A stretch of 14,498 nucleotides of DNA from WVXT01 sp964345635 (GCA_964345635.1 CAYFRM010000034.1:1-14498); one strand, 5' to 3'; shown: positions 5,724 through 13,304, counted from the stretch's first letter. Program-made: numbers and translations. Notes: generated from the letters alone by a model not told the origin.

Positions 5724-6764
5724 CTATACCTTCACCAGCTCGTAATTTCTGGAACCGATACCTAACTTCTGGGCGTAATTTAGTTGGAACTCCCAATCCG
5801 TCCCGGGATAAAGCTGGCGAAAAACATCTCTTTTGCCTGCTTCGTTAACCAAATTCACTGATGCCTCATCAATTGCTACCGGGTCGGAAGATGCTAATAT
5901 GCCAATGTCGGGAACGACAGGGCCTCCAGTGGTGGCACAGCAGTCGCAGAGCCTGGTAATGAAATTAAGAAAGTTAACGAACAGTGCCTTCTTATTCTTC
6001 AGAACTCCGTAGGCGTACTCAATCAATTTCTCCTGCTCGCTCTGTGTTAAATCGCCCCATCCGATAGAGAGAGCGCCAAAATTGCAATAAACGATACATT
6101 CTCCACAGCCTATGCATTTATTACCATCTATTCTCACTTTTTTATTTACTATATTGATAGCTCCCGCAGGACACCATTTTACGCAAACTTCGCATCCGGT
6201 GCAATCACCCGGTTTTATTTTAGGAACGACTGCTTCGTGTATCTCGTATTTGCCTGTGCGGGAAGCGCCGCCCATTCCAATATTTTTGAGAGCTCCTCCG
6301 AAACCACCCAGATCGTGACCCGTGAAGTGCGTAACGAAAACCAAAGTATCAGCGTCATAGATGGCACTGGCCACTTTTACTTTTTCAAAATGGTTCTGGC
6401 CTATCTCTACTTCCACAAAACTACTGCCCCTCAGGCCATCGGCGATTACTACGGGTGCCTGGCAATTTTCCAAACTAAAACCATGCGTTCTGGCAATAGC
6501 TTCATGCCTTAAGGCGTCGGATCTCTCCCCGATATATATGGTATTGGAATCGGTTAGAAACGGCCGGCCTTTCAATGCCTTCACAGCTTTGACAATCCGG
6601 CGAACATATTCTGGCTTCACGTAGCCCCTGTTCCCTTTCTCGCCGAAGTGGAGTTTGATAGCTACTATGTCATTTTTTGAAACTGCGCTATTTAAACCAG
6701 CCTGGAGGAGTAATTTATTAAATTTGCCGGGTGATTTGAAATCGATTAAATAGACTTTGGACAA
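5724..6764 (-). CDS. DUF362 iron-sulfur protein with two 4Fe-4S clusters
   Basis: A 346-residue DUF362 protein of the 'uncharacterised Fe-S center protein' group. The N-terminal DUF362 part includes VAIKLHFGEKGNRGYVKPEY, TDSNTIY and THFTGHDLGGFGGALKNIGM. A bacterial-type double ferredoxin domain is inserted at about residues 185-230: Cys188, 191, 194 and 198 (CTGCEVCVKWCP), then Cys217, 220, 223 and 227 (CIGCGECIVYC). A further Cys cluster, CDCC, sits at 273-276, and the domain resumes with ASSDPVAIDEASVNLVN. No signal peptide is seen, so it is a cytoplasmic, oxygen-sensitive redox protein of unknown substrate. Translation starts at TTG, abutting the ligA stop (TAATTG), with AAGGG inside the ligA end; no ATG exists in the first 160 codons. 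This implies translational coupling to ligA. Confidence 0.88.
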   Translation of the reverse strand: MSKVYLIDFKSPGKFNKLLLQAGLNSAVSKNDIVAIKLHFGEKGNRGYVKPEYVRRIVKAVKALKGRPFLTDSNTIYIGERSDALRHEAIARTHGFSLENCQAPVVIADGLRGSSFVEVEIGQNHFEKVKVASAIYDADTLVFVTHFTGHDLGGFGGALKNIGMGGASRTGKYEIHEAVVPKIKPGDCTGCEVCVKWCPAGAINIVNKKVRIDGNKCIGCGECIVYCNFGALSIGWGDLTQSEQEKLIEYAYGVLKNKKALFVNFLNFITRLCDCCATTGGPVVPDIGILASSDPVAIDEASVNLVNEAGKRDVFRQLYPGTDWEFQLNYAQKLGIGSRNYELVKV

Positions 6765-8792
6765 TTATTTCCCTTTTTTAATTAATTTATCAAACTCGTC
6801 TTCGGAGAGTACGGGAACGCCGAGCGCCTTAGCTTTTCCGTATTTTGAGCCGGGACTTTCCCCAACAACTACGTAAGAAGTCTGCTTGCTCACCGAAGAA
6901 GTCGCCTTTCCTCCCAGATTCTTTACCAACGCTTCCGCTTCTGACCGGGAGTATCTCTTTAGCTCTCCCGTAAATACAAAAGTCTTCCCCGCCAGTATCC
7001 GCGGACCTCTCTTCTCCCTCTCCCGTCCCAGCTTGAGTCCTGCCTTCTTAAGTTTGTCTATAAGCGTTATCATCTCTCTCTGTTTGAAAAATTCTATCAC
7101 GCTTGCGGCAAGCGCCGGTCCCACTTCCGGAATCGTCTCCAGTTCCTCTTCTTTTGCCTCCATCAAAGCATCCAGAGAGCCAAACTCTTCCGCCAACGTT
7201 TCCGCTGCCTTCTCCCCTACATGACGAATGCCCAAAGCGAACAGCAGCCGGGCTAGAGGTCTTTCCTTGCTTTTTTCTATAGCATCCAGTAGATTCTGCG
7301 CCCTCTTTTCAGCAAATAGTTCCAGCTTCAAGAAGTCATCTTTCCCGAGTGAATATATGCCGGCAAAATCCCTAACCAGTCCATTTTTAACCACCTGCCC
7401 CACTACCGACTCGCCGAAACCTTCAATGTCCATAGCATTGCGCGAGGCAAAGTGGACCAGGCCTCTCTCTAATTGCGCCGGACAGGAGGGATTGATGCAA
7501 CGGTAGGCAACTTCCTCTTCTTTCTCTTTCGTAATCTTTCCTCCGCACTCGGGACATTTCTGGGGCACTTTGAAAAGTTCTCTTCTTCCTTTCCTTACGG
7601 ATTCTACTACTTTGACAATTTTGGGAATAACTTCTCCCGCCCTTTCCACAATAACCCTGTCTCCAATTCGCACGTCCAGCCTTTTTATCTCATCAAAATT
7701 GTGCAGAGTGGCCCTACTTATAGTCACTCCTGCGCATTCAACCGGTTCAAGTATGGCCACGGGAGTTATTACGCCGGTTCTGCCGACCTGGAGAACTATG
7801 TCTTTGAGATTAGTCGTCGCCTGCTGGGCAGGAAATTTATAGGCAATAGCCCAGCGGGGACTCTTCATCGTATAACCCAATCTTTTCTGCTGGGCTAAGG
7901 AATTCACTTTGATTACCATCCCGTCGATTTCGTAACCCAATCTTCCTCTTCTATTCTCCCAATCCCCGCAGTAACCGATTACTTCATTTATGTCCTTGCA
8001 TAGTTTAATCTGCGGGTTAACCCGGAGTCCCAGTCTTTTTGCCGACTGCAAAAACTCCCAGTGAGCCTTGTAAACCTTTCCTCCTTCCAGCGTGCCAAAA
8101 GAATGGATGAAGCAGTTCAGCTTTCTTCCCGCCGTGAGCCGGGAATCGAGGAGTTTCAATGAGCCGGCAGCAGCATTGCGGGGATTGGCAAAAAGGGCTT
8201 CGCTTTTTTTCTTCTTTTCCTGATTCAATTTCTCGAAGTCTGCCTTTTCCATAAATACTTCTCCCCGCACTTCAATTAAGTCCGGCAATTGCGAACTCTC
8301 GCCAGCGAAAAATTTCAATGGTATGGATTTTATGGTTTTGAGGTTTTGCGTAATATCATCACCGGTAACGCCATCGCCCCGCGTGGCACCCACAAGGAAA
8401 AATCCTTTTTCGTACGTCAACGATACACCTACACCGTCTATTTTCAATTCTACAACGTATTCCACTTTTTCGTGGGGCAAACCTTTGCAAACTCTCTCAT
8501 CCCACTCTTTTATCTCTTCGGGAGAATAAGTATTGTCAAGAGAAAGCATGGCAACACGGTGTTTAACCGTTTTGAAACCTATAAGTGGCTTTTCTCCCAC
8601 TCTCTGGGTGGGTGAATCGGGAGTAATAAGCTGGGGATGTCGTTTTTCCAATTCTTTCAGTTTGTTCATTAAGTCATCATATTCTTTATCCGAAATCTCG
8701 GGCTGGTTGAGAACATAATACCGGTAATCGTGGTGGCGAATTTCTTCTCTCAATTTTTCCGTTTTTCTCCTGGCTTCTTCAAGTTTCGCCAT
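6765..8792 (-). CDS. ligA: NAD-dependent DNA ligase
   Basis: A 675-residue NAD+-dependent DNA ligase, essential for joining Okazaki fragments and for repair. All domains are present in order. The Ia NAD-binding region has HDYRYYVLNQPEISDKEYD. The adenylation domain has the nucleophile Lys117 in ELKIDGVG. The OB fold follows; the zinc finger uses Cys413, 416, 432 and 437 (CPECGG and CINPSC). Next are helix-hairpin-helix repeats (ALGIRHVGEKAA, ETIPEVGPALAAS), and a C-terminal BRCT domain from about residue 598 (GKTFVFTGELKRYSRSEAE). Length matches the family. The ATG follows AAAGGAG, which overlaps the nusB stop 4 nt upstream, so it is coupled to nusB. No sign of damage or transfer. Confidence 0.98.
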   Translation of the reverse strand: MAKLEEARRKTEKLREEIRHHDYRYYVLNQPEISDKEYDDLMNKLKELEKRHPQLITPDSPTQRVGEKPLIGFKTVKHRVAMLSLDNTYSPEEIKEWDERVCKGLPHEKVEYVVELKIDGVGVSLTYEKGFFLVGATRGDGVTGDDITQNLKTIKSIPLKFFAGESSQLPDLIEVRGEVFMEKADFEKLNQEKKKKSEALFANPRNAAAGSLKLLDSRLTAGRKLNCFIHSFGTLEGGKVYKAHWEFLQSAKRLGLRVNPQIKLCKDINEVIGYCGDWENRRGRLGYEIDGMVIKVNSLAQQKRLGYTMKSPRWAIAYKFPAQQATTNLKDIVLQVGRTGVITPVAILEPVECAGVTISRATLHNFDEIKRLDVRIGDRVIVERAGEVIPKIVKVVESVRKGRRELFKVPQKCPECGGKITKEKEEEVAYRCINPSCPAQLERGLVHFASRNAMDIEGFGESVVGQVVKNGLVRDFAGIYSLGKDDFLKLELFAEKRAQNLLDAIEKSKERPLARLLFALGIRHVGEKAAETLAEEFGSLDALMEAKEEELETIPEVGPALAASVIEFFKQREMITLIDKLKKAGLKLGREREKRGPRILAGKTFVFTGELKRYSRSEAEALVKNLGGKATSSVSKQTSYVVVGESPGSKYGKAKALGVPVLSEDEFDKLIKKGK

Positions 8793-8796
8793 AATT

Positions 8797-9219
8797 TTAC
8801 TCCTTTGTCTCTTTCACGCTGCGGGCTTCTCTTATCTTGTCTAAAATTCCGTTAACGAACTTTCCCGATTCTTCTGTGGAATATTTTTTTGCCAGTTCCA
8901 CCGCCTCGTTGATTATCACATTGATCGGTATGTCCAGAAGACAAAGAATTTCGAAGGTCGCCTGGCGCAGAATGTTACGGTCAATCGACGCCATCCTGTG
9001 TATATCCCAGTTGCGGGCGTACTTGGCAATTAAAGAATCGATTTGAGGTAAATTCTTTAATGTCCCTTCCACCAAAGTTGTGGCAAATTCCAGAACTTTT
9101 TTGCCGGATTTGCGGTCCTTCCAGAAGGATTTCTGGGCGTCCTCCGATTCTAATTTGCAGACATCTACAGCGTACAATATTTGCAGAGCGTACTCTCTGG
9201 ATAAACGGCGTAGTCCCAT
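8797..9219 (-). CDS. nusB: Transcription antitermination factor NusB
   Basis: A 140-residue all-helical protein. NusB binds the boxA RNA element with NusE (ribosomal protein S10) and promotes antitermination in rRNA operons. Signatures are RRLSREYALQILYAVDV at the start, the middle segment NWDIHRMASIDRNILRQATF and the C-terminal NVIINEAVELAKKYSTEESGKFVNGILDKI, all close to the family consensus. Length is normal. AAAGGGGAG precedes the ATG by 4 nt. It lies 40 nt after ribH, and the ribH-nusB order is very common in bacteria, which supports shared transcription with the riboflavin genes. Four nucleotides separate its stop from the ligA start. Confidence 0.97.
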   Translation of the reverse strand: MGLRRLSREYALQILYAVDVCKLESEDAQKSFWKDRKSGKKVLEFATTLVEGTLKNLPQIDSLIAKYARNWDIHRMASIDRNILRQATFEILCLLDIPINVIINEAVELAKKYSTEESGKFVNGILDKIREARSVKETKE

Positions 9220-9259
9220 ATTTCTCCCCTTTAAGTCAAAGCGTAGACCGGGTCTATTC

Positions 9260-9727
9260 TTATTGTATCATGGGCATTAAATTCACCATCTCGATCGCAC
9301 TCAGCGCTGCCTGAGCGCCTTTGTTGCCGGCTTTTGTTCCCGCTCTCTCGATGGCCTGCTCCAGATTATCGGCAGTGATTATGCCAAAGAGAGTGGGCAC
9401 ACCCGTAGCAAGAGAAGTCTGGGCTATGCCTTTGGCTACCTCGCTGGCAATATAATCGAAGTGGGGCGTGTCGCCTCTGATAACTGCTCCCAAACAGAGT
9501 ATCGCGTCGTACTTCTTGCTCAATGCCATTCTTCTCGCTGCCCAGGGGATTTCAAAAGAACCGGGAACCCAGAAAATCTCAATCCGCTCTTCATCAGCGT
9601 CGTGTCTTCTCAAGACGTCCAGGGCTCCGTCGAGAAGTTTCTGGCTGATGAACTCGTTGAACCGGGAAACTACAATCCCAAAATTCTTTTCTTTTGCCAC
9701 CATTTTTCCCGCGTGCACTTTTGCCAT
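9260..9727 (-). CDS. ribH: 6,7-dimethyl-8-ribityllumazine synthase
   Basis: A 155-residue lumazine synthase. It condenses 5-amino-6-ribitylaminouracil with 3,4-dihydroxy-2-butanone 4-phosphate to form 6,7-dimethyl-8-ribityllumazine, the penultimate step of riboflavin synthesis, usually as a hollow 60-mer or pentamer. Visible motifs are VSRFNEFISQKLLDGAL (substrate binding), WVPGSFEIPWAA, and GAVIRGDTPHFDYI with the catalytic His89, then TVLFGI-like TLFGIITADNLEQA and RAGTKAGNKGAQAA. AAGGAGGG precedes the ATG. It would normally follow ribBA directly, but about 590 nt holding repeats and a DUF559 gene separate the two. No strong internal promoter is visible in the 150-nt gap upstream. Confidence 0.98.
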   Translation of the reverse strand: MAKVHAGKMVAKEKNFGIVVSRFNEFISQKLLDGALDVLRRHDADEERIEIFWVPGSFEIPWAARRMALSKKYDAILCLGAVIRGDTPHFDYIASEVAKGIAQTSLATGVPTLFGIITADNLEQAIERAGTKAGNKGAQAALSAIEMVNLMPMIQ

Positions 9728-9790
9728 CTTTCCCTCCTTTTTAATTATTCTTTACCGAGTTATTATTTTGTCTCCTCTTCTTCTCTTATC

Positions 9791-9823
9791 TCCTCTCCCC
9801 TGGGGAAGAGAACTAAGGCGAAG
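9791..9823 (-). repeat. Family R hairpin repeat, copy R3 (degenerate)
   Basis: CTCTCCCC and GGGGAAGAG form a hairpin with a mismatch, followed by a diverged tail (AACTAAGGCGAAG). It is in the opposite orientation to R1, R2, R5 and R6, and lies about 45 bp from R4, which it resembles closely over ATCTCCTCTCCCCTGGGG. The gap 9728-9877 contains R3 and R4 and otherwise only AT-rich sequence with the ribH ribosome binding site. Confidence 0.7.
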
Positions 9824-9834
9824 TATTGTTTTAT

Positions 9835-9886
9835 CTCCTCTCCCCTGGGGGAGAGGATTAAGGTGAGGGGGAGAAGATTAAGGTGA
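9835..9886 (-). repeat. Family R hairpin repeat, copy R4
   Basis: A perfect 9-bp hairpin, CCTCTCCCC (9837-9845) and GGGGAGAGG (9848-9856), is followed by tail ATTAAGGTGAGGG. A second tail-like copy, GAGAAGATTAAGGTGA (9871-9886), runs into the last codons of the DUF559 gene. Orientation is opposite to R5 on the other side of that gene. Confidence 0.85.
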
Positions 9887-10246
9887 AAAAGAATTCTTTC
9901 TTTTATTGTCCAGGGTTTGCCTAATTGTCTCCCAGACCCCCTCAATGTTGTTCAGTATATCCAGATCACTAAATCTTAGTATCTCTATTCCCAACTTGGA
10001 TAATTCTCTGGTTCTTATTTTGTCCCGTTGCCTCCCTCCATCTTCATAATGTCCTCCACCATTCGCTTCAATGCCAAGCCTATATTCTGGAGAAAAGAAA
10101 TCTAATATATATCTACCAATGGGAAATTGTCTTTTGAATTTTGCTCCACTTAATTGACGCTTTCTTAATACTGCCCAAAGTTTCTTTTCGGCTTCTGTTT
10201 GATTTTTTCGGAGTTTTCTACATTTATCTATATTGTTTCGCTTCAC
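9878..10246 (-). CDS. DUF559 family protein (Vsr-like PD-(D/E)xK nuclease fold)
   Basis: A 122-residue DUF559 protein, a family with a predicted restriction-endonuclease-like fold related to the very short patch repair nuclease. Family segments are KLRKNQTEAEKKLWAVLRKR, then GAKFKRQFPIGRYILDFFSPE (Asp49) and GIEILRFSDLDILNNIEGV. The usual ELDGGQH active-site strand reads EANGGGH here (Glu60, Asn62, His66): the Glu and His are kept, but the Asp is Asn and the Gln is Gly, so catalysis may be impaired. The start is GTG at 10244-10246; upstream is repeat R5, whose G-rich tail is the only candidate ribosome binding site. The last residues and stop lie in repeat R4. It has no known role in riboflavin synthesis and appears inserted between ribBA and ribH. 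Confidence 0.82.
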   Translation of the reverse strand: MKRNNIDKCRKLRKNQTEAEKKLWAVLRKRQLSGAKFKRQFPIGRYILDFFSPEYRLGIEANGGGHYEDGGRQRDKIRTRELSKLGIEILRFSDLDILNNIEGVWETIRQTLDNKRKNSFSP

Positions 10247-10252
10247 GCTCTG

Positions 10253-10290
10253 CCCCCCTCACCCTGACCCGCTCCCCAAAGGGGAGAGGG
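10253..10290 (+). repeat. Family R hairpin repeat, copy R5
   Basis: Tail CCCCTCACCCTGACCC leads into GCTCCCC, a 3-nt AAA loop and GGGGAGAGGG, giving a near-perfect hairpin (about 10270-10290). It lies 7 nt upstream of the DUF559 GTG start and 28 nt downstream of the ribBA stop. Confidence 0.88.
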
Positions 10291-10318
10291 AATTATCTTA
10301 TTGATTCTTTACCCTATT

Positions 10319-11518
10319 TCACACTTCGAGCATGTGGCCCAATTTCTTTTTCTTCACCCGCAGATACTTCTTGTTCACCCTGGTAGGTCTTATTTCCAGG
10401 GGAATTCTGCTGGTTACTTTCAATCCATAGCCTTCTATTCCCACAATCTTGCGGGGATTATTGGTGAGTAGCGCTATGGTGGAGAGTCCCAGGTCTGCAA
10501 GTATCTGGGCGCCAATGCCATAATTTCTCAAATCCGGTGCAAAACCCAAAACCTTGTTGGCTTCCACGGTATCAAGTCCCTTATCCTGTAGTTCGTACGC
10601 TTTAACCTTGTTTACCAATCCAATACCCCTGCCCTCCTGATGCATATACAATATGACTCCTTGACCTTTCTTTTCGATTATTTCCATTGCTCGATGTAAC
10701 TGGGTACCGCAATCGCAGCGGAGGGAATGGAGAATATCCCCGGTTAAACAGGAGGAGTGGACTCTCACCAGAACATCTCTCTTGCCTTTCACTTCTCCTT
10801 TTACCAGAGCGAGATGGTGCTCCCTGTCGAGAAGAGACTCGTATACGATTATCTTAAATTCGCCGAATTCTGTAGGTAACCTGGCGCTGGCTGCCCTTTT
10901 TATGAATTTTTCCGTTCGCCGGCGATATTCAATCAAGTCAGCGATAGTAACGATAGCCATCTTATACTTTTTGGCATAGCGGAAAAGTTCCGGCGTCCTG
11001 GCCATCCTACCATCCTCATGCATTATCTCACAAATTACTCCGGCAGGGTACAAATTTGCCAGTTTCGCCAGGTCTACGGCTGCCTCAGTATGACCCGCAC
11101 GCACCAGGACACCTCCCTCCCGATAGCGCAGGGGAAAGATATGCCCGGGGCTACAAAGGTCAGAAGGCTTGACCCTGGGATTAATCACTGCTTTTATCGT
11201 AGTTGCCCGGTCGTGAGCCGAAATACCCGTAGTCGTCCCCTTCCTGGCATCAACAGAAACGGTGAATGCTGCCTCGCGTAACTCCACTCCGTTGGCCACC
11301 ATAGGCCTAATTCCCAGCTTATCCAGCCTTTCCCCGACGATTGCCAGACAAATTAATCCCCGGCCGTATTTGGCCATAAAATTTATCGCCTCAGGAGTCA
11401 CTTTAGACGCCGCCATAACCAGGTCACCTTCGTTTTCCCGCTCCTTATCGTCGATAACGATGACCATTCTGCCTTTTCTAATATATTCTATCGCTTCCGG
11501 AATTGTGTTAAACTTCAT
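10319..11518 (-). CDS. ribBA: Bifunctional 3,4-DHBP synthase / GTP cyclohydrolase II
   Basis: A 399-residue fusion providing both branches of riboflavin synthesis. Residues 1-200 form the RibB domain, making 3,4-dihydroxy-2-butanone 4-phosphate from ribulose 5-phosphate. It shows DDKERENEGDLVMAA (metal-binding acids), GISAHDRATTI and RAGHTEAAVD (His143). Residues 205-399 form the RibA domain, opening GTP. It has RVHSSCLTGD with zinc ligands Cys257, Cys268 and Cys270, and HQEGRGIGLVNK. YGIGAQIL and LTNNPRKI complete the signature. Length is typical of RibBA fusions. The ATG overlaps the ribE stop as ATGA, with GAAGGGA upstream. No residue known to be essential appears missing. Confidence 0.98.
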   Translation of the reverse strand: MKFNTIPEAIEYIRKGRMVIVIDDKERENEGDLVMAASKVTPEAINFMAKYGRGLICLAIVGERLDKLGIRPMVANGVELREAAFTVSVDARKGTTTGISAHDRATTIKAVINPRVKPSDLCSPGHIFPLRYREGGVLVRAGHTEAAVDLAKLANLYPAGVICEIMHEDGRMARTPELFRYAKKYKMAIVTIADLIEYRRRTEKFIKRAASARLPTEFGEFKIIVYESLLDREHHLALVKGEVKGKRDVLVRVHSSCLTGDILHSLRCDCGTQLHRAMEIIEKKGQGVILYMHQEGRGIGLVNKVKAYELQDKGLDTVEANKVLGFAPDLRNYGIGAQILADLGLSTIALLTNNPRKIVGIEGYGLKVTSRIPLEIRPTRVNKKYLRVKKKKLGHMLEV

Positions 11519-12153
11519 AAAAATCCCTTCTCTGAGAGAAACTCTCTGGTTATGCGAGATTTCTCTTTTTTCTTGTTGATCAGATTCTCAACGTACCTCG
11601 CTAACATATCGACTTCGATATTTACTGCATCGTTCACTTTCAGAATACCAAAAGTGGTAACCTTCTCCGTGTGGGGAATGATAGAGACGGAAAAACCTGC
11701 ACCATCAATCACTTTAACCACGGTCAAACTGATTCCGTCTACGGCAATTGAGCCCTTAGGAACGACATATTTCAAAATTTCTCCAGAAGTTATGATCTGG
11801 AAAAGCTTTCCCTCTTTTTCCCTTACAATCGCTTTAACTTTTCCCACTCCGTCCACGTGCCCGCTGAGTAGATGTCCTCCCAGGCGTTCTCCTAATTTCA
11901 ACGCCCTCTCCAGATTCACTCTATTTCCGATTCTTAAACTGGCGAGCGTCGTGCTTTCCCGAGTCTCACGGGATAGGTCGGAAGAGAATCTACCCGATGG
12001 TTTGAGATTCTCGCCATGGGCAACTGTAAGGCAGACGCCGTTAACAGAAATCGATTCGCCCACTTTTAAATCTTTCCACTCAGTTTCTATGGTAATTCTG
12101 GCGGGGCTTCTTTCCACTATTTTTCCCATACTTTCAATTATTCCGGTAAACAT
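11515..12153 (-). CDS. ribE: Riboflavin synthase alpha chain
   Basis: A 212-residue riboflavin synthase that converts two molecules of 6,7-dimethyl-8-ribityllumazine to riboflavin plus the ribitylaminouracil precursor. It starts with the invariant MFTGIIE and has two homologous lumazine-binding domains, residues about 1-90 and 96-185. VNGVCLTV and the second-domain counterpart VDGISLTVV mark the repeat; GGHLLSGHVDGVG joins them. A charged C-terminal tail (KKKEKSRITREFL) is expected for the trimerisation helix. The ATG lies 12 nt after the ribD stop, and the stop overlaps ribBA as ATGA, so ribD, ribE and ribBA are tightly coupled. Some annotations call this gene ribC or ribB. Confidence 0.97.
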   Translation of the reverse strand: MFTGIIESMGKIVERSPARITIETEWKDLKVGESISVNGVCLTVAHGENLKPSGRFSSDLSRETRESTTLASLRIGNRVNLERALKLGERLGGHLLSGHVDGVGKVKAIVREKEGKLFQIITSGEILKYVVPKGSIAVDGISLTVVKVIDGAGFSVSIIPHTEKVTTFGILKVNDAVNIEVDMLARYVENLINKKKEKSRITREFLSEKGFL

Positions 12154-12165
12154 CTGTTCACACTC

Positions 12166-13269
12166 TCAAATATAGCCTTCGAATAGAAGATCGTCGCCAA
12201 ATCTCCTGATTCTGGTATCCCTCAGTCTCCTTGCCTCCCCCATCCTCTCTATTCCTTCACCTTCCACAGGAGTAATCGCATCTTCTCCGCCAACAATTTT
12301 GGGAGCAATAAAGAAGAGAACCTTGTCCACCAATCCCATCTCTAATGCCGCGGCATTAACTTTGCCTCCGCCCTCGATGAGAAGAGAAGAAATTCCTCTT
12401 TCAGCCAATTTTTTCATCAGAAACTTCAAGTCAAGGCCTCTTTGGGGATGTTTTCTCCATCTCGGTATCGGGAGAACTTCCGCACCTTTGGCCTGCAAAT
12501 TCTCTCTTCTTCTTTTATCTATCCCCTTCCGGGTGGCCACAATCGTGGGAGCCCGGGAATCGAGCACGCGGGCATTTGAGGGAATTCTCAGGCGGCTATC
12601 CACTATTATCCTGACGGCTCTCTTCTTAGAATTACCCCCCAGAAGTCCGGGATTATCCTTTATAACAGTATCTATTCCCACCAGGATAGCGTCCACCTGG
12701 CTGCGTAGCGCTTTGACGTATTTCCGGGACGCTTCGCTGGTAATCCATTTGGAGTCTCCCGTTTGCGTGGCTATTTTCCCGTCCAGGGACATTGCTGCTT
12801 TCAGAATTACAAAAGGTATTCCCCGGGTGATATATTTGACGTAGGGTTCATTCAGTTTGGCGCACTCCTCTTTTAACACCCCCGATCTTACTTTTATTCC
12901 TTTCGCTTTCAGTTCCCTTAATCCTTTTCCCTTCACCAGAGGATTGGGATCAACCATTCCCACAACAATCTTTTTAATTCCCGCTTTTATGATTGCTTCT
13001 GTGCAGGGAGGCGTCTTGCCGTAGTGGACGCACGGCTCCAAATTGATATACATCGTAGAGCCTTTGGCTTTCTCCCCCGCCTTTTTTAAAGCATCGACCT
13101 CAGCGTGGCAACCACCAAAATGTTGGTGACTCCCCCGAGAAATAATCCTATCTTTTTTAACCAGAATACAGCCAACCTTAGGATTGGGGCTCACACTGAA
13201 CGAGCCCTTTCTGGCAAGGGCTATCGCCTTTTGCATAAATTTTAATTCACTATTAGACTTTATTTTCAT
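12166..13269 (-). CDS. ribD: Bifunctional pyrimidine deaminase / reductase of riboflavin synthesis
   Basis: A 367-residue RibD. It deaminates, then reduces, the pyrimidine product of GTP cyclohydrolase II. The N-terminal cytidine-deaminase-like domain shows zinc-binding CHAEVDAL (His55, Glu57) and PCVHYGKTPPC (Cys80, Cys89). The C-terminal NADPH-dependent reductase domain includes KAAMSLDGKIAT, SKWITSEASR, AILVGIDTVIKDNP and LLIEGGGKVNAA. The start is taken as the ATG at 13267-13269: the next residues ELKFMQKAIALARKG align with the known N-terminus, and the length fits. This ATG lies only 6 nt after the poly-U of the riboswitch terminator and has no visible Shine-Dalgarno sequence; an upstream GTG at 13338 would place the terminator inside the coding region and is rejected. 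Confidence 0.96.
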   Translation of the reverse strand: MKIKSNSELKFMQKAIALARKGSFSVSPNPKVGCILVKKDRIISRGSHQHFGGCHAEVDALKKAGEKAKGSTMYINLEPCVHYGKTPPCTEAIIKAGIKKIVVGMVDPNPLVKGKGLRELKAKGIKVRSGVLKEECAKLNEPYVKYITRGIPFVILKAAMSLDGKIATQTGDSKWITSEASRKYVKALRSQVDAILVGIDTVIKDNPGLLGGNSKKRAVRIIVDSRLRIPSNARVLDSRAPTIVATRKGIDKRRRENLQAKGAEVLPIPRWRKHPQRGLDLKFLMKKLAERGISSLLIEGGGKVNAAALEMGLVDKVLFFIAPKIVGGEDAITPVEGEGIERMGEARRLRDTRIRRFGDDLLFEGYI

Positions 13270-13275
13270 TTGCGT

Positions 13276-13304
13276 AAAAAAAACCCGAAGAATGTTTCTT
13301 CGGG
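13276..13304 (-). terminator. Intrinsic terminator of the FMN riboswitch
   Basis: On the minus strand CCCGAAGAA (13304-13296) and TTCTTCGGG (13292-13284) form a perfect 9-bp stem with a 3-nt loop, followed by eight T. It sits between the FMN aptamer and the ribD ATG, so it is the expression platform. Its 5' arm is also complementary to the 5' strand of the aptamer's P1 helix, which gives the antiterminator pairing. Confidence 0.93.

Larger units (their letters stand above)
9834..10290. mobile_element. Possible repeat-bracketed DUF559 unit inserted in the rib operon
   Basis: Repeats R4 (9835-9886) and R5 (10253-10290) are inverted relative to one another, with their C-rich tails facing inward, and lie immediately at the 3' and 5' ends of the DUF559 gene. 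The stop codon of that gene is inside R4's second tail, and its ribosome binding site is R5's tail. The whole unit sits between ribBA and ribH, which are normally adjacent or near each other. The arrangement looks like one inserted unit, but target-site duplications were not identified, and family R copies elsewhere in the window stand alone without DUF559. Confidence 0.35.

Noticed and set aside
5710..5796. N-terminal extension of the Mut7-C gene to 5796
   Set aside because: It overlaps the DUF362 coding end, and the family begins at the MKFLVD motif at 5709.
9728..9790. Internal promoter ahead of ribH
   Set aside because: AT-rich hexamers are present, but no -35 and -10 pair with acceptable spacing was found.
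9785..9890. CRISPR-like array at the R3/R4 tandem copies
   Set aside because: Only two diverged units with self-complementary cores, no regular unique spacers and no cas genes.
10292..10318. Internal promoter between ribBA and the DUF559 gene
   Set aside because: A GATAAT is present, but nothing resembling a -35 box lies 15-19 nt upstream of it.
11552..12175. Long plus-strand frame of 207 codons opposite ribE
   Set aside because: It is the antisense of a certain gene, with Ser/Thr/Pro-rich shadow composition and no family match.
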